This document shows, one piece after another, positions 17,520-25,741 of a stretch of DNA of 64,000 bases. The notes beneath the pieces are model-generated. The model did not search any database. It was not told the DNA's origin and saw only the letters and a program-made list of their open reading frames with translations. The first letter of the stretch is position 1. Each line of letters opens with the position of its first letter. Source of the DNA: Magnetococcales bacterium (GTDB lineage Bacteria; Pseudomonadota; Magnetococcia; Magnetococcales; JADFYX01); the NCBI GenBank assembly GCA_002753565.1, contig PEAM01000005.1:1-64000 (forward strand). Direction: 5' to 3'. The position numbers were made by a program, and so were the translations under genes.

Positions 17520-19045
17520 CGCAAAAGATCGACGGAGTCGACTTTGCCGTCGACGAGCATATCTGGGGGCACCGTCTTTACGACGAACAACTTCCACATC
17601 TAACTATTCTTGAATTCCTTTGCGTGCTGGGATCGAACATCGACAGCCCACTTCAGGAGGACGCTGATGGTCGGGTGCAATACAAACCGCAACGGCAATA
17701 TCGTCTTCGTTCATTGTTGTTCAACAATCCTTTCGTAGAGGCTATCCGCGCAAAGTCACTTTCTGATGCAGATAAATGGACCATGTGGAATGAATATTTC
17801 TCTGCTGAAGCCACTGGATTCGAAGCCAGTGACATGTCCTACTTGCGATCTTCTTTCGCTAACTTCGACGATTTTTCCAAAGTTATCACACTTCTCCGGT
17901 CATCCGCCTTCGAGGTTCATAGTAATAAACGCTGGAGCTCTAAATTCGTATTTCCTTTCGGTCCCGACGCATTATACGAGGATCTTCGTTTCACCTCAAA
18001 AGGTGTATCAAATGATCGTCGGTTCTTTGCTCGTACAGGAGAACTCCTCTATTTAATGCTTTGCAGGGCCAAAGGTGGGGCCGATCTCGGCAAGGTTCTA
18101 GTTGAACGTTTGTTTGATCGGGAAACTCCCATGAATCGTTTGGTGCGGGTTCTTCAAGGAGAACCTCAGTTGGCTGATACATTCAGGGATGGCGGATATC
18201 TCCCTCTCGCTGAGCATCCCCGCTTTGACAGGCTTTGCTCAGACTGGACAGCTATCCTTTCCAGGGATATGCCTGTTTACGATGCTCTCGAACACTTGAT
18301 CACAAATGCTGGGCTGAACCTGCTGCTTTATTTCCTTGAACGCGGCAAAGAAGTAGCAGGTGACTCAGAACCAATAGAGATAATTTGCGAAGTAGTCTCA
18401 TATGAAAGGACTAAAGTAAGAGCCCTGTCAGGAGAGTCCTATCAAGCCAACCAAGCCCTATCCTTTCGGGCGATCAGGGCGAATATCGAAAGTGTTCGCC
18501 TCAAAGAAGAGTGGTTAAAAGCACTTGCTTCAGATGATCCTCATGTGGAGTGTGCCAGGGTTATGAGTGCGCATTTTCAGTGGCCATCAACTACCATAGA
18601 TGATGATGAACTGGACGCCATGCAAAAAACCGGTGATGAACTTGTCCAAGAGCTCACTGAAATAGCTGAACTCCGCCACAAACAACATTTTGGTAAGATT
18701 CACGCGACGTGGTCCCGAGCGATTGGGTTGAGTTCAAGAAGGCTCTCTCGAAGGACACGCTACGCTCCTAACGATCGCTTGCTAAAAACTCTTGTCGTCT
18801 CGGTCGTTGAGGACCGTATGCAGTTTGATGAATTTCTACGCGAGTTAAGAACTCGATACGGGCTGGTAGTTGGTGACTCTGAAGGAGCGCATCTAGTCAA
18901 GGATAAACTTGTTGACCAGGAGGCGTTGAGCGAGAACCGTGCGAACCTCGAAGCTCGCCTCGTTGGTCTTGGGCTTGTTCGTAGGCTTTCTGACTCATGT
19001 TCCTTTGTCGAGAATCCATTTATATCAAAAGGGGAAGCAGTATGA
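17516..19045 (+). CDS. DptG-like protein of the restriction module
   Basis: A 509-residue protein with a GTG start overlapping the stop of the DptF-like gene, and its own stop overlapping the start of the giant ATPase (ATGA). No P-loop or nuclease motif is visible. It is mostly helical with a charged central part and ends in a winged-helix-like region (LVSVVEDRMQFDEFLRELRTRYGLVVGDSEGAHLVKDKLVDQEALSENRANL split across about 415-480). DptG is likewise the poorly conserved middle gene between DptF and DptH, so the assignment is mainly positional. Confidence 0.6.
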   Translation: MTQKIDGVDFAVDEHIWGHRLYDEQLPHLTILEFLCVLGSNIDSPLQEDADGRVQYKPQRQYRLRSLLFNNPFVEAIRAKSLSDADKWTMWNEYFSAEATGFEASDMSYLRSSFANFDDFSKVITLLRSSAFEVHSNKRWSSKFVFPFGPDALYEDLRFTSKGVSNDRRFFARTGELLYLMLCRAKGGADLGKVLVERLFDRETPMNRLVRVLQGEPQLADTFRDGGYLPLAEHPRFDRLCSDWTAILSRDMPVYDALEHLITNAGLNLLLYFLERGKEVAGDSEPIEIICEVVSYERTKVRALSGESYQANQALSFRAIRANIESVRLKEEWLKALASDDPHVECARVMSAHFQWPSTTIDDDELDAMQKTGDELVQELTEIAELRHKQHFGKIHATWSRAIGLSSRRLSRRTRYAPNDRLLKTLVVSVVEDRMQFDEFLRELRTRYGLVVGDSEGAHLVKDKLVDQEALSENRANLEARLVGLGLVRRLSDSCSFVENPFISKGEAV

Positions 19046-22000
19046 TTGCCGACCGTATCGTCGGCCGAGTTGGTGCCGAAATCCTGCGACAACGCCTCTC
19101 AGATGCACGTCAAAGCGACGGAATGGCACCTGACTCAGCGGCTATATTTCGTCTCGATAAGCTTGCGTCAGGTCAGATTGCTTCGGTTGTCCGCGAGATT
19201 CTTGCTAGTCCAGATCTGGCTTCAAGTGTAGAAATTAAGATCCCAAAGTCGCTGGTTGAGGGCGAAAATATTTCACCAGATGTTATCACACACCTAAATG
19301 CAGGGGCCATCCGAAACGCTGGAACAAATCGTGAGGTCCTGTTGACAGCTAACGGCAACGAGCACAATTTGTCTGATACTCTCGGACATGTCAGTGCACT
19401 TGGCGCCAAAGAGTTCAGAGTCTACGAAGAAACATGGGTTGAGGCGACGTGTCATGTAGGTGGTATTACACCAACACCAGACGACCGCGCAGTATTCCGG
19501 GCCGCTCTCAAAGGGTTGATGAACTCAACTGATCTTTCTCTCCATCAGCTTGGGCGTTTCTGTGAGATGATAAGTGAAGCGACATCCGCTCGGGGTTTAG
19601 CTATTCGCGATGCATTTGGTTGGTCTCTTCCCTATGTTGGCCTTCCAAGGGACTCTTCTTTGTTTTCAAACCCAAAAACCTATGGTTCGACTGTCGGCGC
19701 ATGGCGAAGAGCTTTCATAAAGCTTTTCTCAAAGCGAGCTCCGCTTCTGTCTAAACTGCGACCGACAGGAAAACCTATCGACCCAGAGGAGCTTTCTCAA
19801 CGGCTTGCTGACAATACAGAAATTCTTCCCGATCACGTTCAGGTCGCCCTGAATGCTTTCATATCGGCACCACCGGGGGAAGAGACTACTAGGTGGGAAA
19901 TTGCCCAACTCGAGTGGGAGATGGATGGAGTTCACCTTGTTTTCGATAAGCCTCGAGCTACCCAGAAGGGGTTAGCTAATGCGACATTATATTTCTTCGA
20001 CAATGATTGTGATGATTCTGACATCCTTGACGCACATTGGCGTAACCACCTTGAAGATCTTCAGGCCCGCGAGAAACGCTCCGATTGGAACGAGGAGGAT
20101 GAAGAGTTTTTTGAGATTTACCGTAATCACATCGAGAAGAATAAACAGCTTCACGCGCGGTGGGAGAAGGTGGTTTTCGGAAAACCAGTTGAGTGTCATG
20201 ACTTCCTGGAGGGTTTCGTCACAACAGCCCATCAACTAACAGTGGGCACTCAGAGCCGTTCTGGTGAGCATGTTCTCCGCTTTACTGTTACCAAGGGTCG
20301 CACAGAATGGCGCGAGCGTTTTAATGGTGACGTTGGTGCGTTCTTTTCAACCATGTATCGTGGACTCAAAGAGTTGATGGGAGCGAGCGTCGAATGGCGT
20401 GTGACAAAGATGGGTGCTGGTAATTTACCTGATCCTCTTTTCGATCATCCAGCCTTTATTACCCGTGAGAAGGAAATTCGGGGTAAAAAATTCAAAGGTT
20501 GCTCATCCCTAGCAAAAAAAGCCATACAAATCAAGTTTGACGTTGCCTTGATTGAGAAATCAGGATCCAACGAGAAACCTCTCAGCAAGACTCAGCTTTT
20601 GTGGAAATTTAGACCCGAATCAATCGGTCTATCCTTGCTCGATGATATGAAACGCCTTCAGGAGAAAGGTGGGGTCGGCTGTACGGAGGTTCCTCGACGC
20701 TTAGTCAGTAAAAAAGGAGGGGTCCAAAGTGTCAACTTACTCAACTCCTCGACGCTTGAGGCGACCTATTCCCGTGATGCAGGATCTCTGGTACCGAAAG
20801 CTAGTAAACTGCTTAGCCTTAGAGCTGGAATCAAACGTTGTATTAATGAGCTGGCTTCAGAGGGAAGAATTGGAGCTGAGCAGAAAACAGAATTACGCGA
20901 CGCTTGGGATGCTTTCGAATCGGAATATGCCAAGGCGCTTGATGACTTTATCAACATCGGTCTCCACGGTGAAGCTGTGAATCATCAGGCCGATTTATTC
21001 GCCTCCTTGCTAAAGTCGCTAGCAGTACACGCACGTGGTGATGTTTGTCGGTCACGCCTTGTTTCTGAGATACTTTCTATTGGTACTGTTCGAATAACCG
21101 GTGGTCAACCTGCACTGATTGTCCCGCCTTGGAATCCTGAAAGAATGAAAGCTCTGGCTGTGAAAATACGCCGAGTTGCCGGGTTAGTCGCTCACATTCT
21201 TGCTGGTAAGAAAGTTCTCTTTGGTGACCCGAGAATTTTCTTTCGTGAATTCTTTGAGGAGCTTGCACACCCGTTTTACCCAGAGATCGCAGTACTCTCA
21301 CGTGGTGGTGCACCGATCCTTGTCAGTGAAAGCAGCACAGTAAATGGTTATAGTCTCTTAGAGCGGCCAGCAAGAGCAGCAGATGATGAGCTTTCGGACT
21401 CCGACCCCTCGTTAGCCGCCAAACAGGCTAAAGATCTCATGGAGCGTTACGTAGGACTCCAACCGCACGAGGCCGCTAATTTGAGCGTACTCCTTTACAA
21501 CGCTGATGCCGCTGAGCTACCACTGGCCATCGTGCGTGAGTTATCAGGTCTGCAAGCGGAAACAGAGTTCCAGTGCAACGTCACCGTACGTCATAGTGAC
21601 CAAGTGAAACTCAGAAGGGTTTATGCTGAGTTGGTCAGTAAGGCTGGTGATGACCCAGATATGCCAATCGTTAGTGAAGTTTCCCAGAACTTTATATCTC
21701 GACTACGCATTTCTGTCGCACCACCTTCGGCAACACCAACCAGGAATGAAGATGGATTTCGTCCTTTCGACGTTGCGTTTCTACACGAAGTTGTGTCGAG
21801 AACCGCTTCTGTAGAATGGGTTCCTGTCGACTGGACCAATGACCTCCCGACATTGGAGCATGCTCCTTCGCGCTGGTCTTATAGGAGTGTTTCTGGTGAG
21901 AATGAACTTAAATCAACGACTTTCTTGACTTGTCCTCGACAGACAGCATCCGGATGGGCATATATCAATTCCGTCGCCTCGGTTGTCCGGCAGACCGATG

Positions 22001-24471
22001 CCAATATTGGGGACCATTTCCTCCCAGCTCGTCGTATCTCACTCCAAAATGAAGGACTTAGGTCAATTCTCGATGACGCTCATGCATTGGCTGAGTGGGT
22101 AGCAAGTTATGATGAATTGCTTGATAAAAGACAGTTGCAGGCAAACGGCGTCACAGTTGTTCGATATCGCAGGGCCTCGACAAATGGGCTAAACACCATT
22201 GTAAGTTCGACCTCAGAACTCCGACTGCTAGGCGTCCTTGTGCTTAAAAGACTTGGTGAATTGGGGCTACCCCTTTCATCAGAACAAATTTCTTCCTTGG
22301 CAGATCGGATGAAGAAGGATGCTATATCCGTCTCCGGAGACATCGTCTTGCGTGCCGCTAAAAGAGGCATTTCTGCTGGTGAAATGATCGGTCTGGTGTT
22401 AAGTCGCCGAATTCTCGAGGAGGAGTTCAACAAGCTTCCTGGCGACAAGAAGCCAGCATTCAGTGTTTTTTTCCTACTTGATGACTATGCGAATTGGCTT
22501 GCACAAAAGGAGAGCCGGATTGCTGACATACTTGGATTGTCTGTCGAAGAGGGGGAAGATGGTCCGCTACTCCATATATCTGTTGTTGAGTCAAAATATG
22601 TTTCACCAGCAGGGACCGCTGAAGCTAGGCGCTCATCGAAGGCACAATTGCTTGCAACTCTCTCCACATTCCGTGCCGCACTTTTTGGTGATCCTGGTCG
22701 CCTTGATCGGGACGTGTGGCTTGCCCGTTTGGCTGACCTGCTGATTGATGCCAACATTCCTCCTGGATGCTCTGATCTTTTGGAGCGAACACGGGCCAAG
22801 CTACGTGATGGTGAGGTAAAGATATCGCTTCGTGGATACTCGCATATTTTTGTGCATTCTGCTGACCCATCAGGTACTACCAATGAATCAGTGAGGATTC
22901 TTGTCGACGAAACAGAAGGAATCGAGGCATGGCAAGAAATTTTCGAGCGACCAGAGGTGCGTCTTCTAGCAGAGTCTTACGCGAACGACACTCCTTGTAT
23001 TCCTATTCGTGAGTCTATTGGATCGACGAAGCCGTGGGATTCATCTTCTCCAAGGTTACCGGCTGCGAGAGTCGTTTGGGGGGCCTTGGTTGGAAAACTT
23101 GAAACTCAGGCTGATGAAGAAATAGAACTGCCTGTTGAGGGGGTTGGAACGGATGAACCTCAGAAAATTCCGGAGTTACCGAAGACAGAGACAACGGTTC
23201 CAGTAACCACTCCAGAGGAATTAATTGCATCTGATGATGCGTCAGTTCCTGCTACCGACTTTTCGGAAGTCGAGTCCAAATTTACCAGCTTAATCGCTTC
23301 CAAAAGCGCATCTATAACAGCTGTGGAGGATGAGCGAACGGCATGGGCTGAGGAGATGACTAAGAAGCTTAAAACTGCTCTCAATAGTTACGGATTTCAG
23401 GCTGCTGTCCTTGGTACTCTCCTGACCCCTAATGGGTGCTTAGTGCGTCTCGCAGGTTCTGACCGCCTACGTGTCGGGGACATTGAGGCCAAACGCACAC
23501 AGTTACTGACTACGCATGCGATCAACCTAGTTACAGTGCAGCCGAAGCCTGGTGAAATCGTTATCACCATTGCAGGAGATAAACAGCAGTCAGTTTCTCT
23601 TTGGGATCTTTGGAGGCAGCGCTCGCTCAACCGAAATGCCGCTAACATCAACACTTCTTTTTTGCTCGGAGTTCAGGAAATTAACGGGAATCCGTTATAT
23701 CTTAACCTTGGTAGCGAGTTCGGGGGGCTGGCATCTCATGAGCCGCATTCTCTTGTGGCCGGTGCGACTGGTAGTGGAAAGTCAGTTTTGATCCAGGCAA
23801 TGCTGTTAGATATTGCTGCGACCAATCCGGTAGAGCTTGCTCGAATAGTTTTGATTGACCCGAAAATGGGTGTCGATTACGCAGCCCTCGAAGATCTACC
23901 GCATATGCATGAGCGGATTATAACTGACAAAGAGCAATCCCAGGGAATCCTTGAAGGGCTTGTTGAGGATATGGAAAACCGCTACCGGCTTTTTGCCTCT
24001 GCACGCGCACGCGATTTATCGACATACAATGCGAAATCACCACCGGAGAACCGTCTACCTATGGTGTTCCTAGTTCATGATGAGTTCGCCGACTGGATGT
24101 TTGACAATGATTATAAGTCGGCAGTTGGTGCAGCCGTCCAGCGACTTGGTGTCAAGGCACGTGCCGCCGGAATTCATCTGATCTTTGCCGCACAGCGACC
24201 TGATAAAGATGTGATGCCAATGCAGCTTCGAGAGAATCTCGGAAATCGGCTAATCCTGAAAGTGGCAAGTGAAGCAACTTCGAAGATCGCCCTCGACCGA
24301 GGGGGAGCCGAACTACTGCTGGGAAAAGGACATTTAGCGGCCAAACTGAATGGAGAGCAGGGTCTTGTTTTCGCTCAGGCACCATTCCTTTCAGACGAAG
24401 ACATTATGCTGGTCGTGGAGGCAATACGGTCAGACAACTCCGAGGCAACCCTTAGGAAAAAGATAGAATGA
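19042..24471 (+). CDS. DptH-like giant protein with C-terminal FtsK/HerA-type ATPase
   Basis: A 1809-residue protein from ATG 19042 (AAAGGGG upstream, overlapping the previous stop). The first 1500 residues have no motif I recognise. The C-terminal quarter is an FtsK/SpoIIIE-type motor: Walker A GATGSGKS at 1574-1581, Walker B FLVHDEF around 1676-1682, then HLIFAAQRPDKDVMP and a GGAELLLGKGHLA segment typical of FtsK-like DNA translocases. Length and C-terminal ATPase match DptH (DndH), the putative translocase of Dnd restriction. An acidic, Pro/Thr-rich linker at about 1355-1400 precedes the motor. Together with its two upstream partners it would discriminate and cleave unmodified DNA. Confidence 0.8.
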   Translation: MIADRIVGRVGAEILRQRLSDARQSDGMAPDSAAIFRLDKLASGQIASVVREILASPDLASSVEIKIPKSLVEGENISPDVITHLNAGAIRNAGTNREVLLTANGNEHNLSDTLGHVSALGAKEFRVYEETWVEATCHVGGITPTPDDRAVFRAALKGLMNSTDLSLHQLGRFCEMISEATSARGLAIRDAFGWSLPYVGLPRDSSLFSNPKTYGSTVGAWRRAFIKLFSKRAPLLSKLRPTGKPIDPEELSQRLADNTEILPDHVQVALNAFISAPPGEETTRWEIAQLEWEMDGVHLVFDKPRATQKGLANATLYFFDNDCDDSDILDAHWRNHLEDLQAREKRSDWNEEDEEFFEIYRNHIEKNKQLHARWEKVVFGKPVECHDFLEGFVTTAHQLTVGTQSRSGEHVLRFTVTKGRTEWRERFNGDVGAFFSTMYRGLKELMGASVEWRVTKMGAGNLPDPLFDHPAFITREKEIRGKKFKGCSSLAKKAIQIKFDVALIEKSGSNEKPLSKTQLLWKFRPESIGLSLLDDMKRLQEKGGVGCTEVPRRLVSKKGGVQSVNLLNSSTLEATYSRDAGSLVPKASKLLSLRAGIKRCINELASEGRIGAEQKTELRDAWDAFESEYAKALDDFINIGLHGEAVNHQADLFASLLKSLAVHARGDVCRSRLVSEILSIGTVRITGGQPALIVPPWNPERMKALAVKIRRVAGLVAHILAGKKVLFGDPRIFFREFFEELAHPFYPEIAVLSRGGAPILVSESSTVNGYSLLERPARAADDELSDSDPSLAAKQAKDLMERYVGLQPHEAANLSVLLYNADAAELPLAIVRELSGLQAETEFQCNVTVRHSDQVKLRRVYAELVSKAGDDPDMPIVSEVSQNFISRLRISVAPPSATPTRNEDGFRPFDVAFLHEVVSRTASVEWVPVDWTNDLPTLEHAPSRWSYRSVSGENELKSTTFLTCPRQTASGWAYINSVASVVRQTDANIGDHFLPARRISLQNEGLRSILDDAHALAEWVASYDELLDKRQLQANGVTVVRYRRASTNGLNTIVSSTSELRLLGVLVLKRLGELGLPLSSEQISSLADRMKKDAISVSGDIVLRAAKRGISAGEMIGLVLSRRILEEEFNKLPGDKKPAFSVFFLLDDYANWLAQKESRIADILGLSVEEGEDGPLLHISVVESKYVSPAGTAEARRSSKAQLLATLSTFRAALFGDPGRLDRDVWLARLADLLIDANIPPGCSDLLERTRAKLRDGEVKISLRGYSHIFVHSADPSGTTNESVRILVDETEGIEAWQEIFERPEVRLLAESYANDTPCIPIRESIGSTKPWDSSSPRLPAARVVWGALVGKLETQADEEIELPVEGVGTDEPQKIPELPKTETTVPVTTPEELIASDDASVPATDFSEVESKFTSLIASKSASITAVEDERTAWAEEMTKKLKTALNSYGFQAAVLGTLLTPNGCLVRLAGSDRLRVGDIEAKRTQLLTTHAINLVTVQPKPGEIVITIAGDKQQSVSLWDLWRQRSLNRNAANINTSFLLGVQEINGNPLYLNLGSEFGGLASHEPHSLVAGATGSGKSVLIQAMLLDIAATNPVELARIVLIDPKMGVDYAALEDLPHMHERIITDKEQSQGILEGLVEDMENRYRLFASARARDLSTYNAKSPPENRLPMVFLVHDEFADWMFDNDYKSAVGAAVQRLGVKARAAGIHLIFAAQRPDKDVMPMQLRENLGNRLILKVASEATSKIALDRGGAELLLGKGHLAAKLNGEQGLVFAQAPFLSDEDIMLVVEAIRSDNSEATLRKKIE

Positions 24472-24581
24472 CGAAAAAATGGACATCAACAACGCATCCG
24501 ATCTCTGACATCAAAGACTGGAATGATGCTGGCACACTGATCCCGCATTTCCCAGATGGAATGCTGATTTGCCGTTCATGA
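24468..24581 (+). pseudogene. DUF262 N-terminal remnant fused to the end of the defence operon
   Basis: A 37-codon frame begins with an ATG overlapping the DptH-like stop (ATGA), so it was once the next gene of the operon. The peptide PISDIKDWNDAGTLIPHF resembles the opening of DUF262 (GmrS-like) proteins, which usually read ISDLL.WY..GEL.L.PDFQR. It stops at TGA 24581 just where the conserved PDFQR segment should follow, and no continuation is seen in any frame downstream. I read it as a gene truncated by deletion. The match is short. Confidence 0.5.
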
Positions 24582-24673
24582 TTGTATGAATTCTTTTAAA
24601 ATCCAATCTGACTTAGAATGTTGGCAAGGCAAGCAGTGGGCCATCCATTTAGTGAAAGGAAAAAGTAGGCCCA

Positions 24674-24780
24674 ATACCATTTCCATTGGATAATGTCCTG
24701 ATGTTCAGCTTGGCAAATGCTGGTATTTATTGAACTTCAACCAATCGACATTAGGCCATTTCCTATTGGAAACGGTATTA
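24674..24780. repeat. Imperfect inverted repeat downstream of the DUF262 remnant
   Basis: The sequence from AATACC at 24674 through ATGTC at 24698 is repeated in inverted, gapped form from GACAT at 24748 to GGTATT at 24780. The arms match imperfectly, with an eight-base insertion in the right arm. It could be a decayed palindromic element or a deletion scar linked to loss of the DUF262 gene. Weak evidence. Confidence 0.3.
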
Positions 24781-24803
24781 GCGCACAAGAGGAAGGAAAT
24801 AAG

Positions 24804-25091
24804 ATGGACTACGATCTCGCTGATGTTGCAAAAGTTGACCTTGAGCGTATTCTCAACCTGCGGGAGCAAATGCCCTCGCCAAAATTTGAACGATTGCAAG
24901 AGGGGCTACTTATCCTTGGATTGATTTCTGTTGATATTGACAACAGGACAAATATAATAAAAAGTTATTGCCTTACTAAACAAGGCATTTCTGCTCTTGA
25001 TTCCGGCAAAGTCACAATTACAGATGGAATGCACGCAAAGCTAGATAAGATTTCAGCGTCGTTTGATGACAACCCCTGGTACCGTACGTAA
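24804..25091 (+). CDS. Small winged-helix-like protein of unknown function
   Basis: A 95-residue protein. I chose ATG 24804 because AGGAAGGAAAT precedes it; upstream in-frame codons extend only into the inverted repeat. The pattern of helices followed by LEGLLILGLISV...YCLTKQGISAL resembles a winged helix in which the last strand-helix pair ends 'LT..G'. It is preceded by the DUF262 scar, so it belongs to a separate unit. It could be a regulator or an incomplete protein. The family was not recognised. Confidence 0.5.
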   Translation: MDYDLADVAKVDLERILNLREQMPSPKFERLQEGLLILGLISVDIDNRTNIIKSYCLTKQGISALDSGKVTITDGMHAKLDKISASFDDNPWYRT

Positions 25092-25184
25092 ACCCATCAT
25101 CCGCAGAAGCGTTGGGTGATCCATGGTTGCAGCATGCCGGTGTGCTAGTTGGAAAACTTCGGATGGAATTGTTGAGGAAATCAA

Positions 25185-25547
25185 ATGGAATACTCAGTAG
25201 AAATAGATGAAGAATCCACGAAATCTCTCCTTGAATGCTTTCATATGGGGCCAATAGTGGATGATTCTGGAATGCGCCTTCTTCTTGAAGAAGAAGTTGA
25301 TAGATTTGGGGGGTTGAAAATTGATGTCTTCAGTAAAGAACACCCCCCACCTCACTTCCGAGTCCTATATCAAGGAGACTCAGAAACTTTTACGATAGAA
25401 GATTGCCGCCCACTTCAGAAAAATGGGGGTCTAAAACCATTTCATCGAAATATAAAGGCATGGTGGAAGAAAAATAAGAGAACACTCATCAAAACATGGG
25501 ATAGAAAACGTCCAACTGACTGTCCTGTCGGAGCATTTAAAGATTGA
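25185..25547 (+). CDS. DUF4160-like protein
   Basis: A 120-residue protein with the core KIDVFSKEHPPPHFRVLYQGDSETFTIEDCRPL, close to the DUF4160 pattern in which a short strand is followed by HxPPHFH-like residues. Here the last histidine is replaced (PPHFRV). The C-terminal stretch NIKAWWKKNKRTLIKTWDRKRPTDCPVG also fits the family, whose members often occur next to DUF2442 genes in toxin-antitoxin-like pairs. No DUF2442 partner is present. ATG 25185 has only a modest ribosome-binding site. Confidence 0.65.
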   Translation: MEYSVEIDEESTKSLLECFHMGPIVDDSGMRLLLEEEVDRFGGLKIDVFSKEHPPPHFRVLYQGDSETFTIEDCRPLQKNGGLKPFHRNIKAWWKKNKRTLIKTWDRKRPTDCPVGAFKD

Positions 25548-25741
25548 GGCTTAGAGTTTGATTGCCCAATATACTGATGTTCTCCCAATTTAGTGGAAAC
25601 GGGTTCAAGTCCGCTTTCGCAGTGTTTCAAAGGCAACCTGACTGAGATAGCTAAGCGTTGGATCATGGCCATTCCCGTCGTTTCACGACTAGTTTGCGAT
25701 GCACTTCTTGATGCGATTGGAGTGGCAGAATAATTTCAGCG

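Noticed and set aside
25599-25613. GGGTTCAAGTCCG resembles a tRNA T-arm, possible tRNA remnant or attachment site
   Set aside because: Only a three-base stem can form, no acceptor, anticodon or D arm is found upstream, and no CCA end follows.
25564-25730. Possible short coding remnant ending in IPVVSRLVCDALLDAIGVAE
   Set aside because: No start with a ribosome-binding site and no family match; too short to support.
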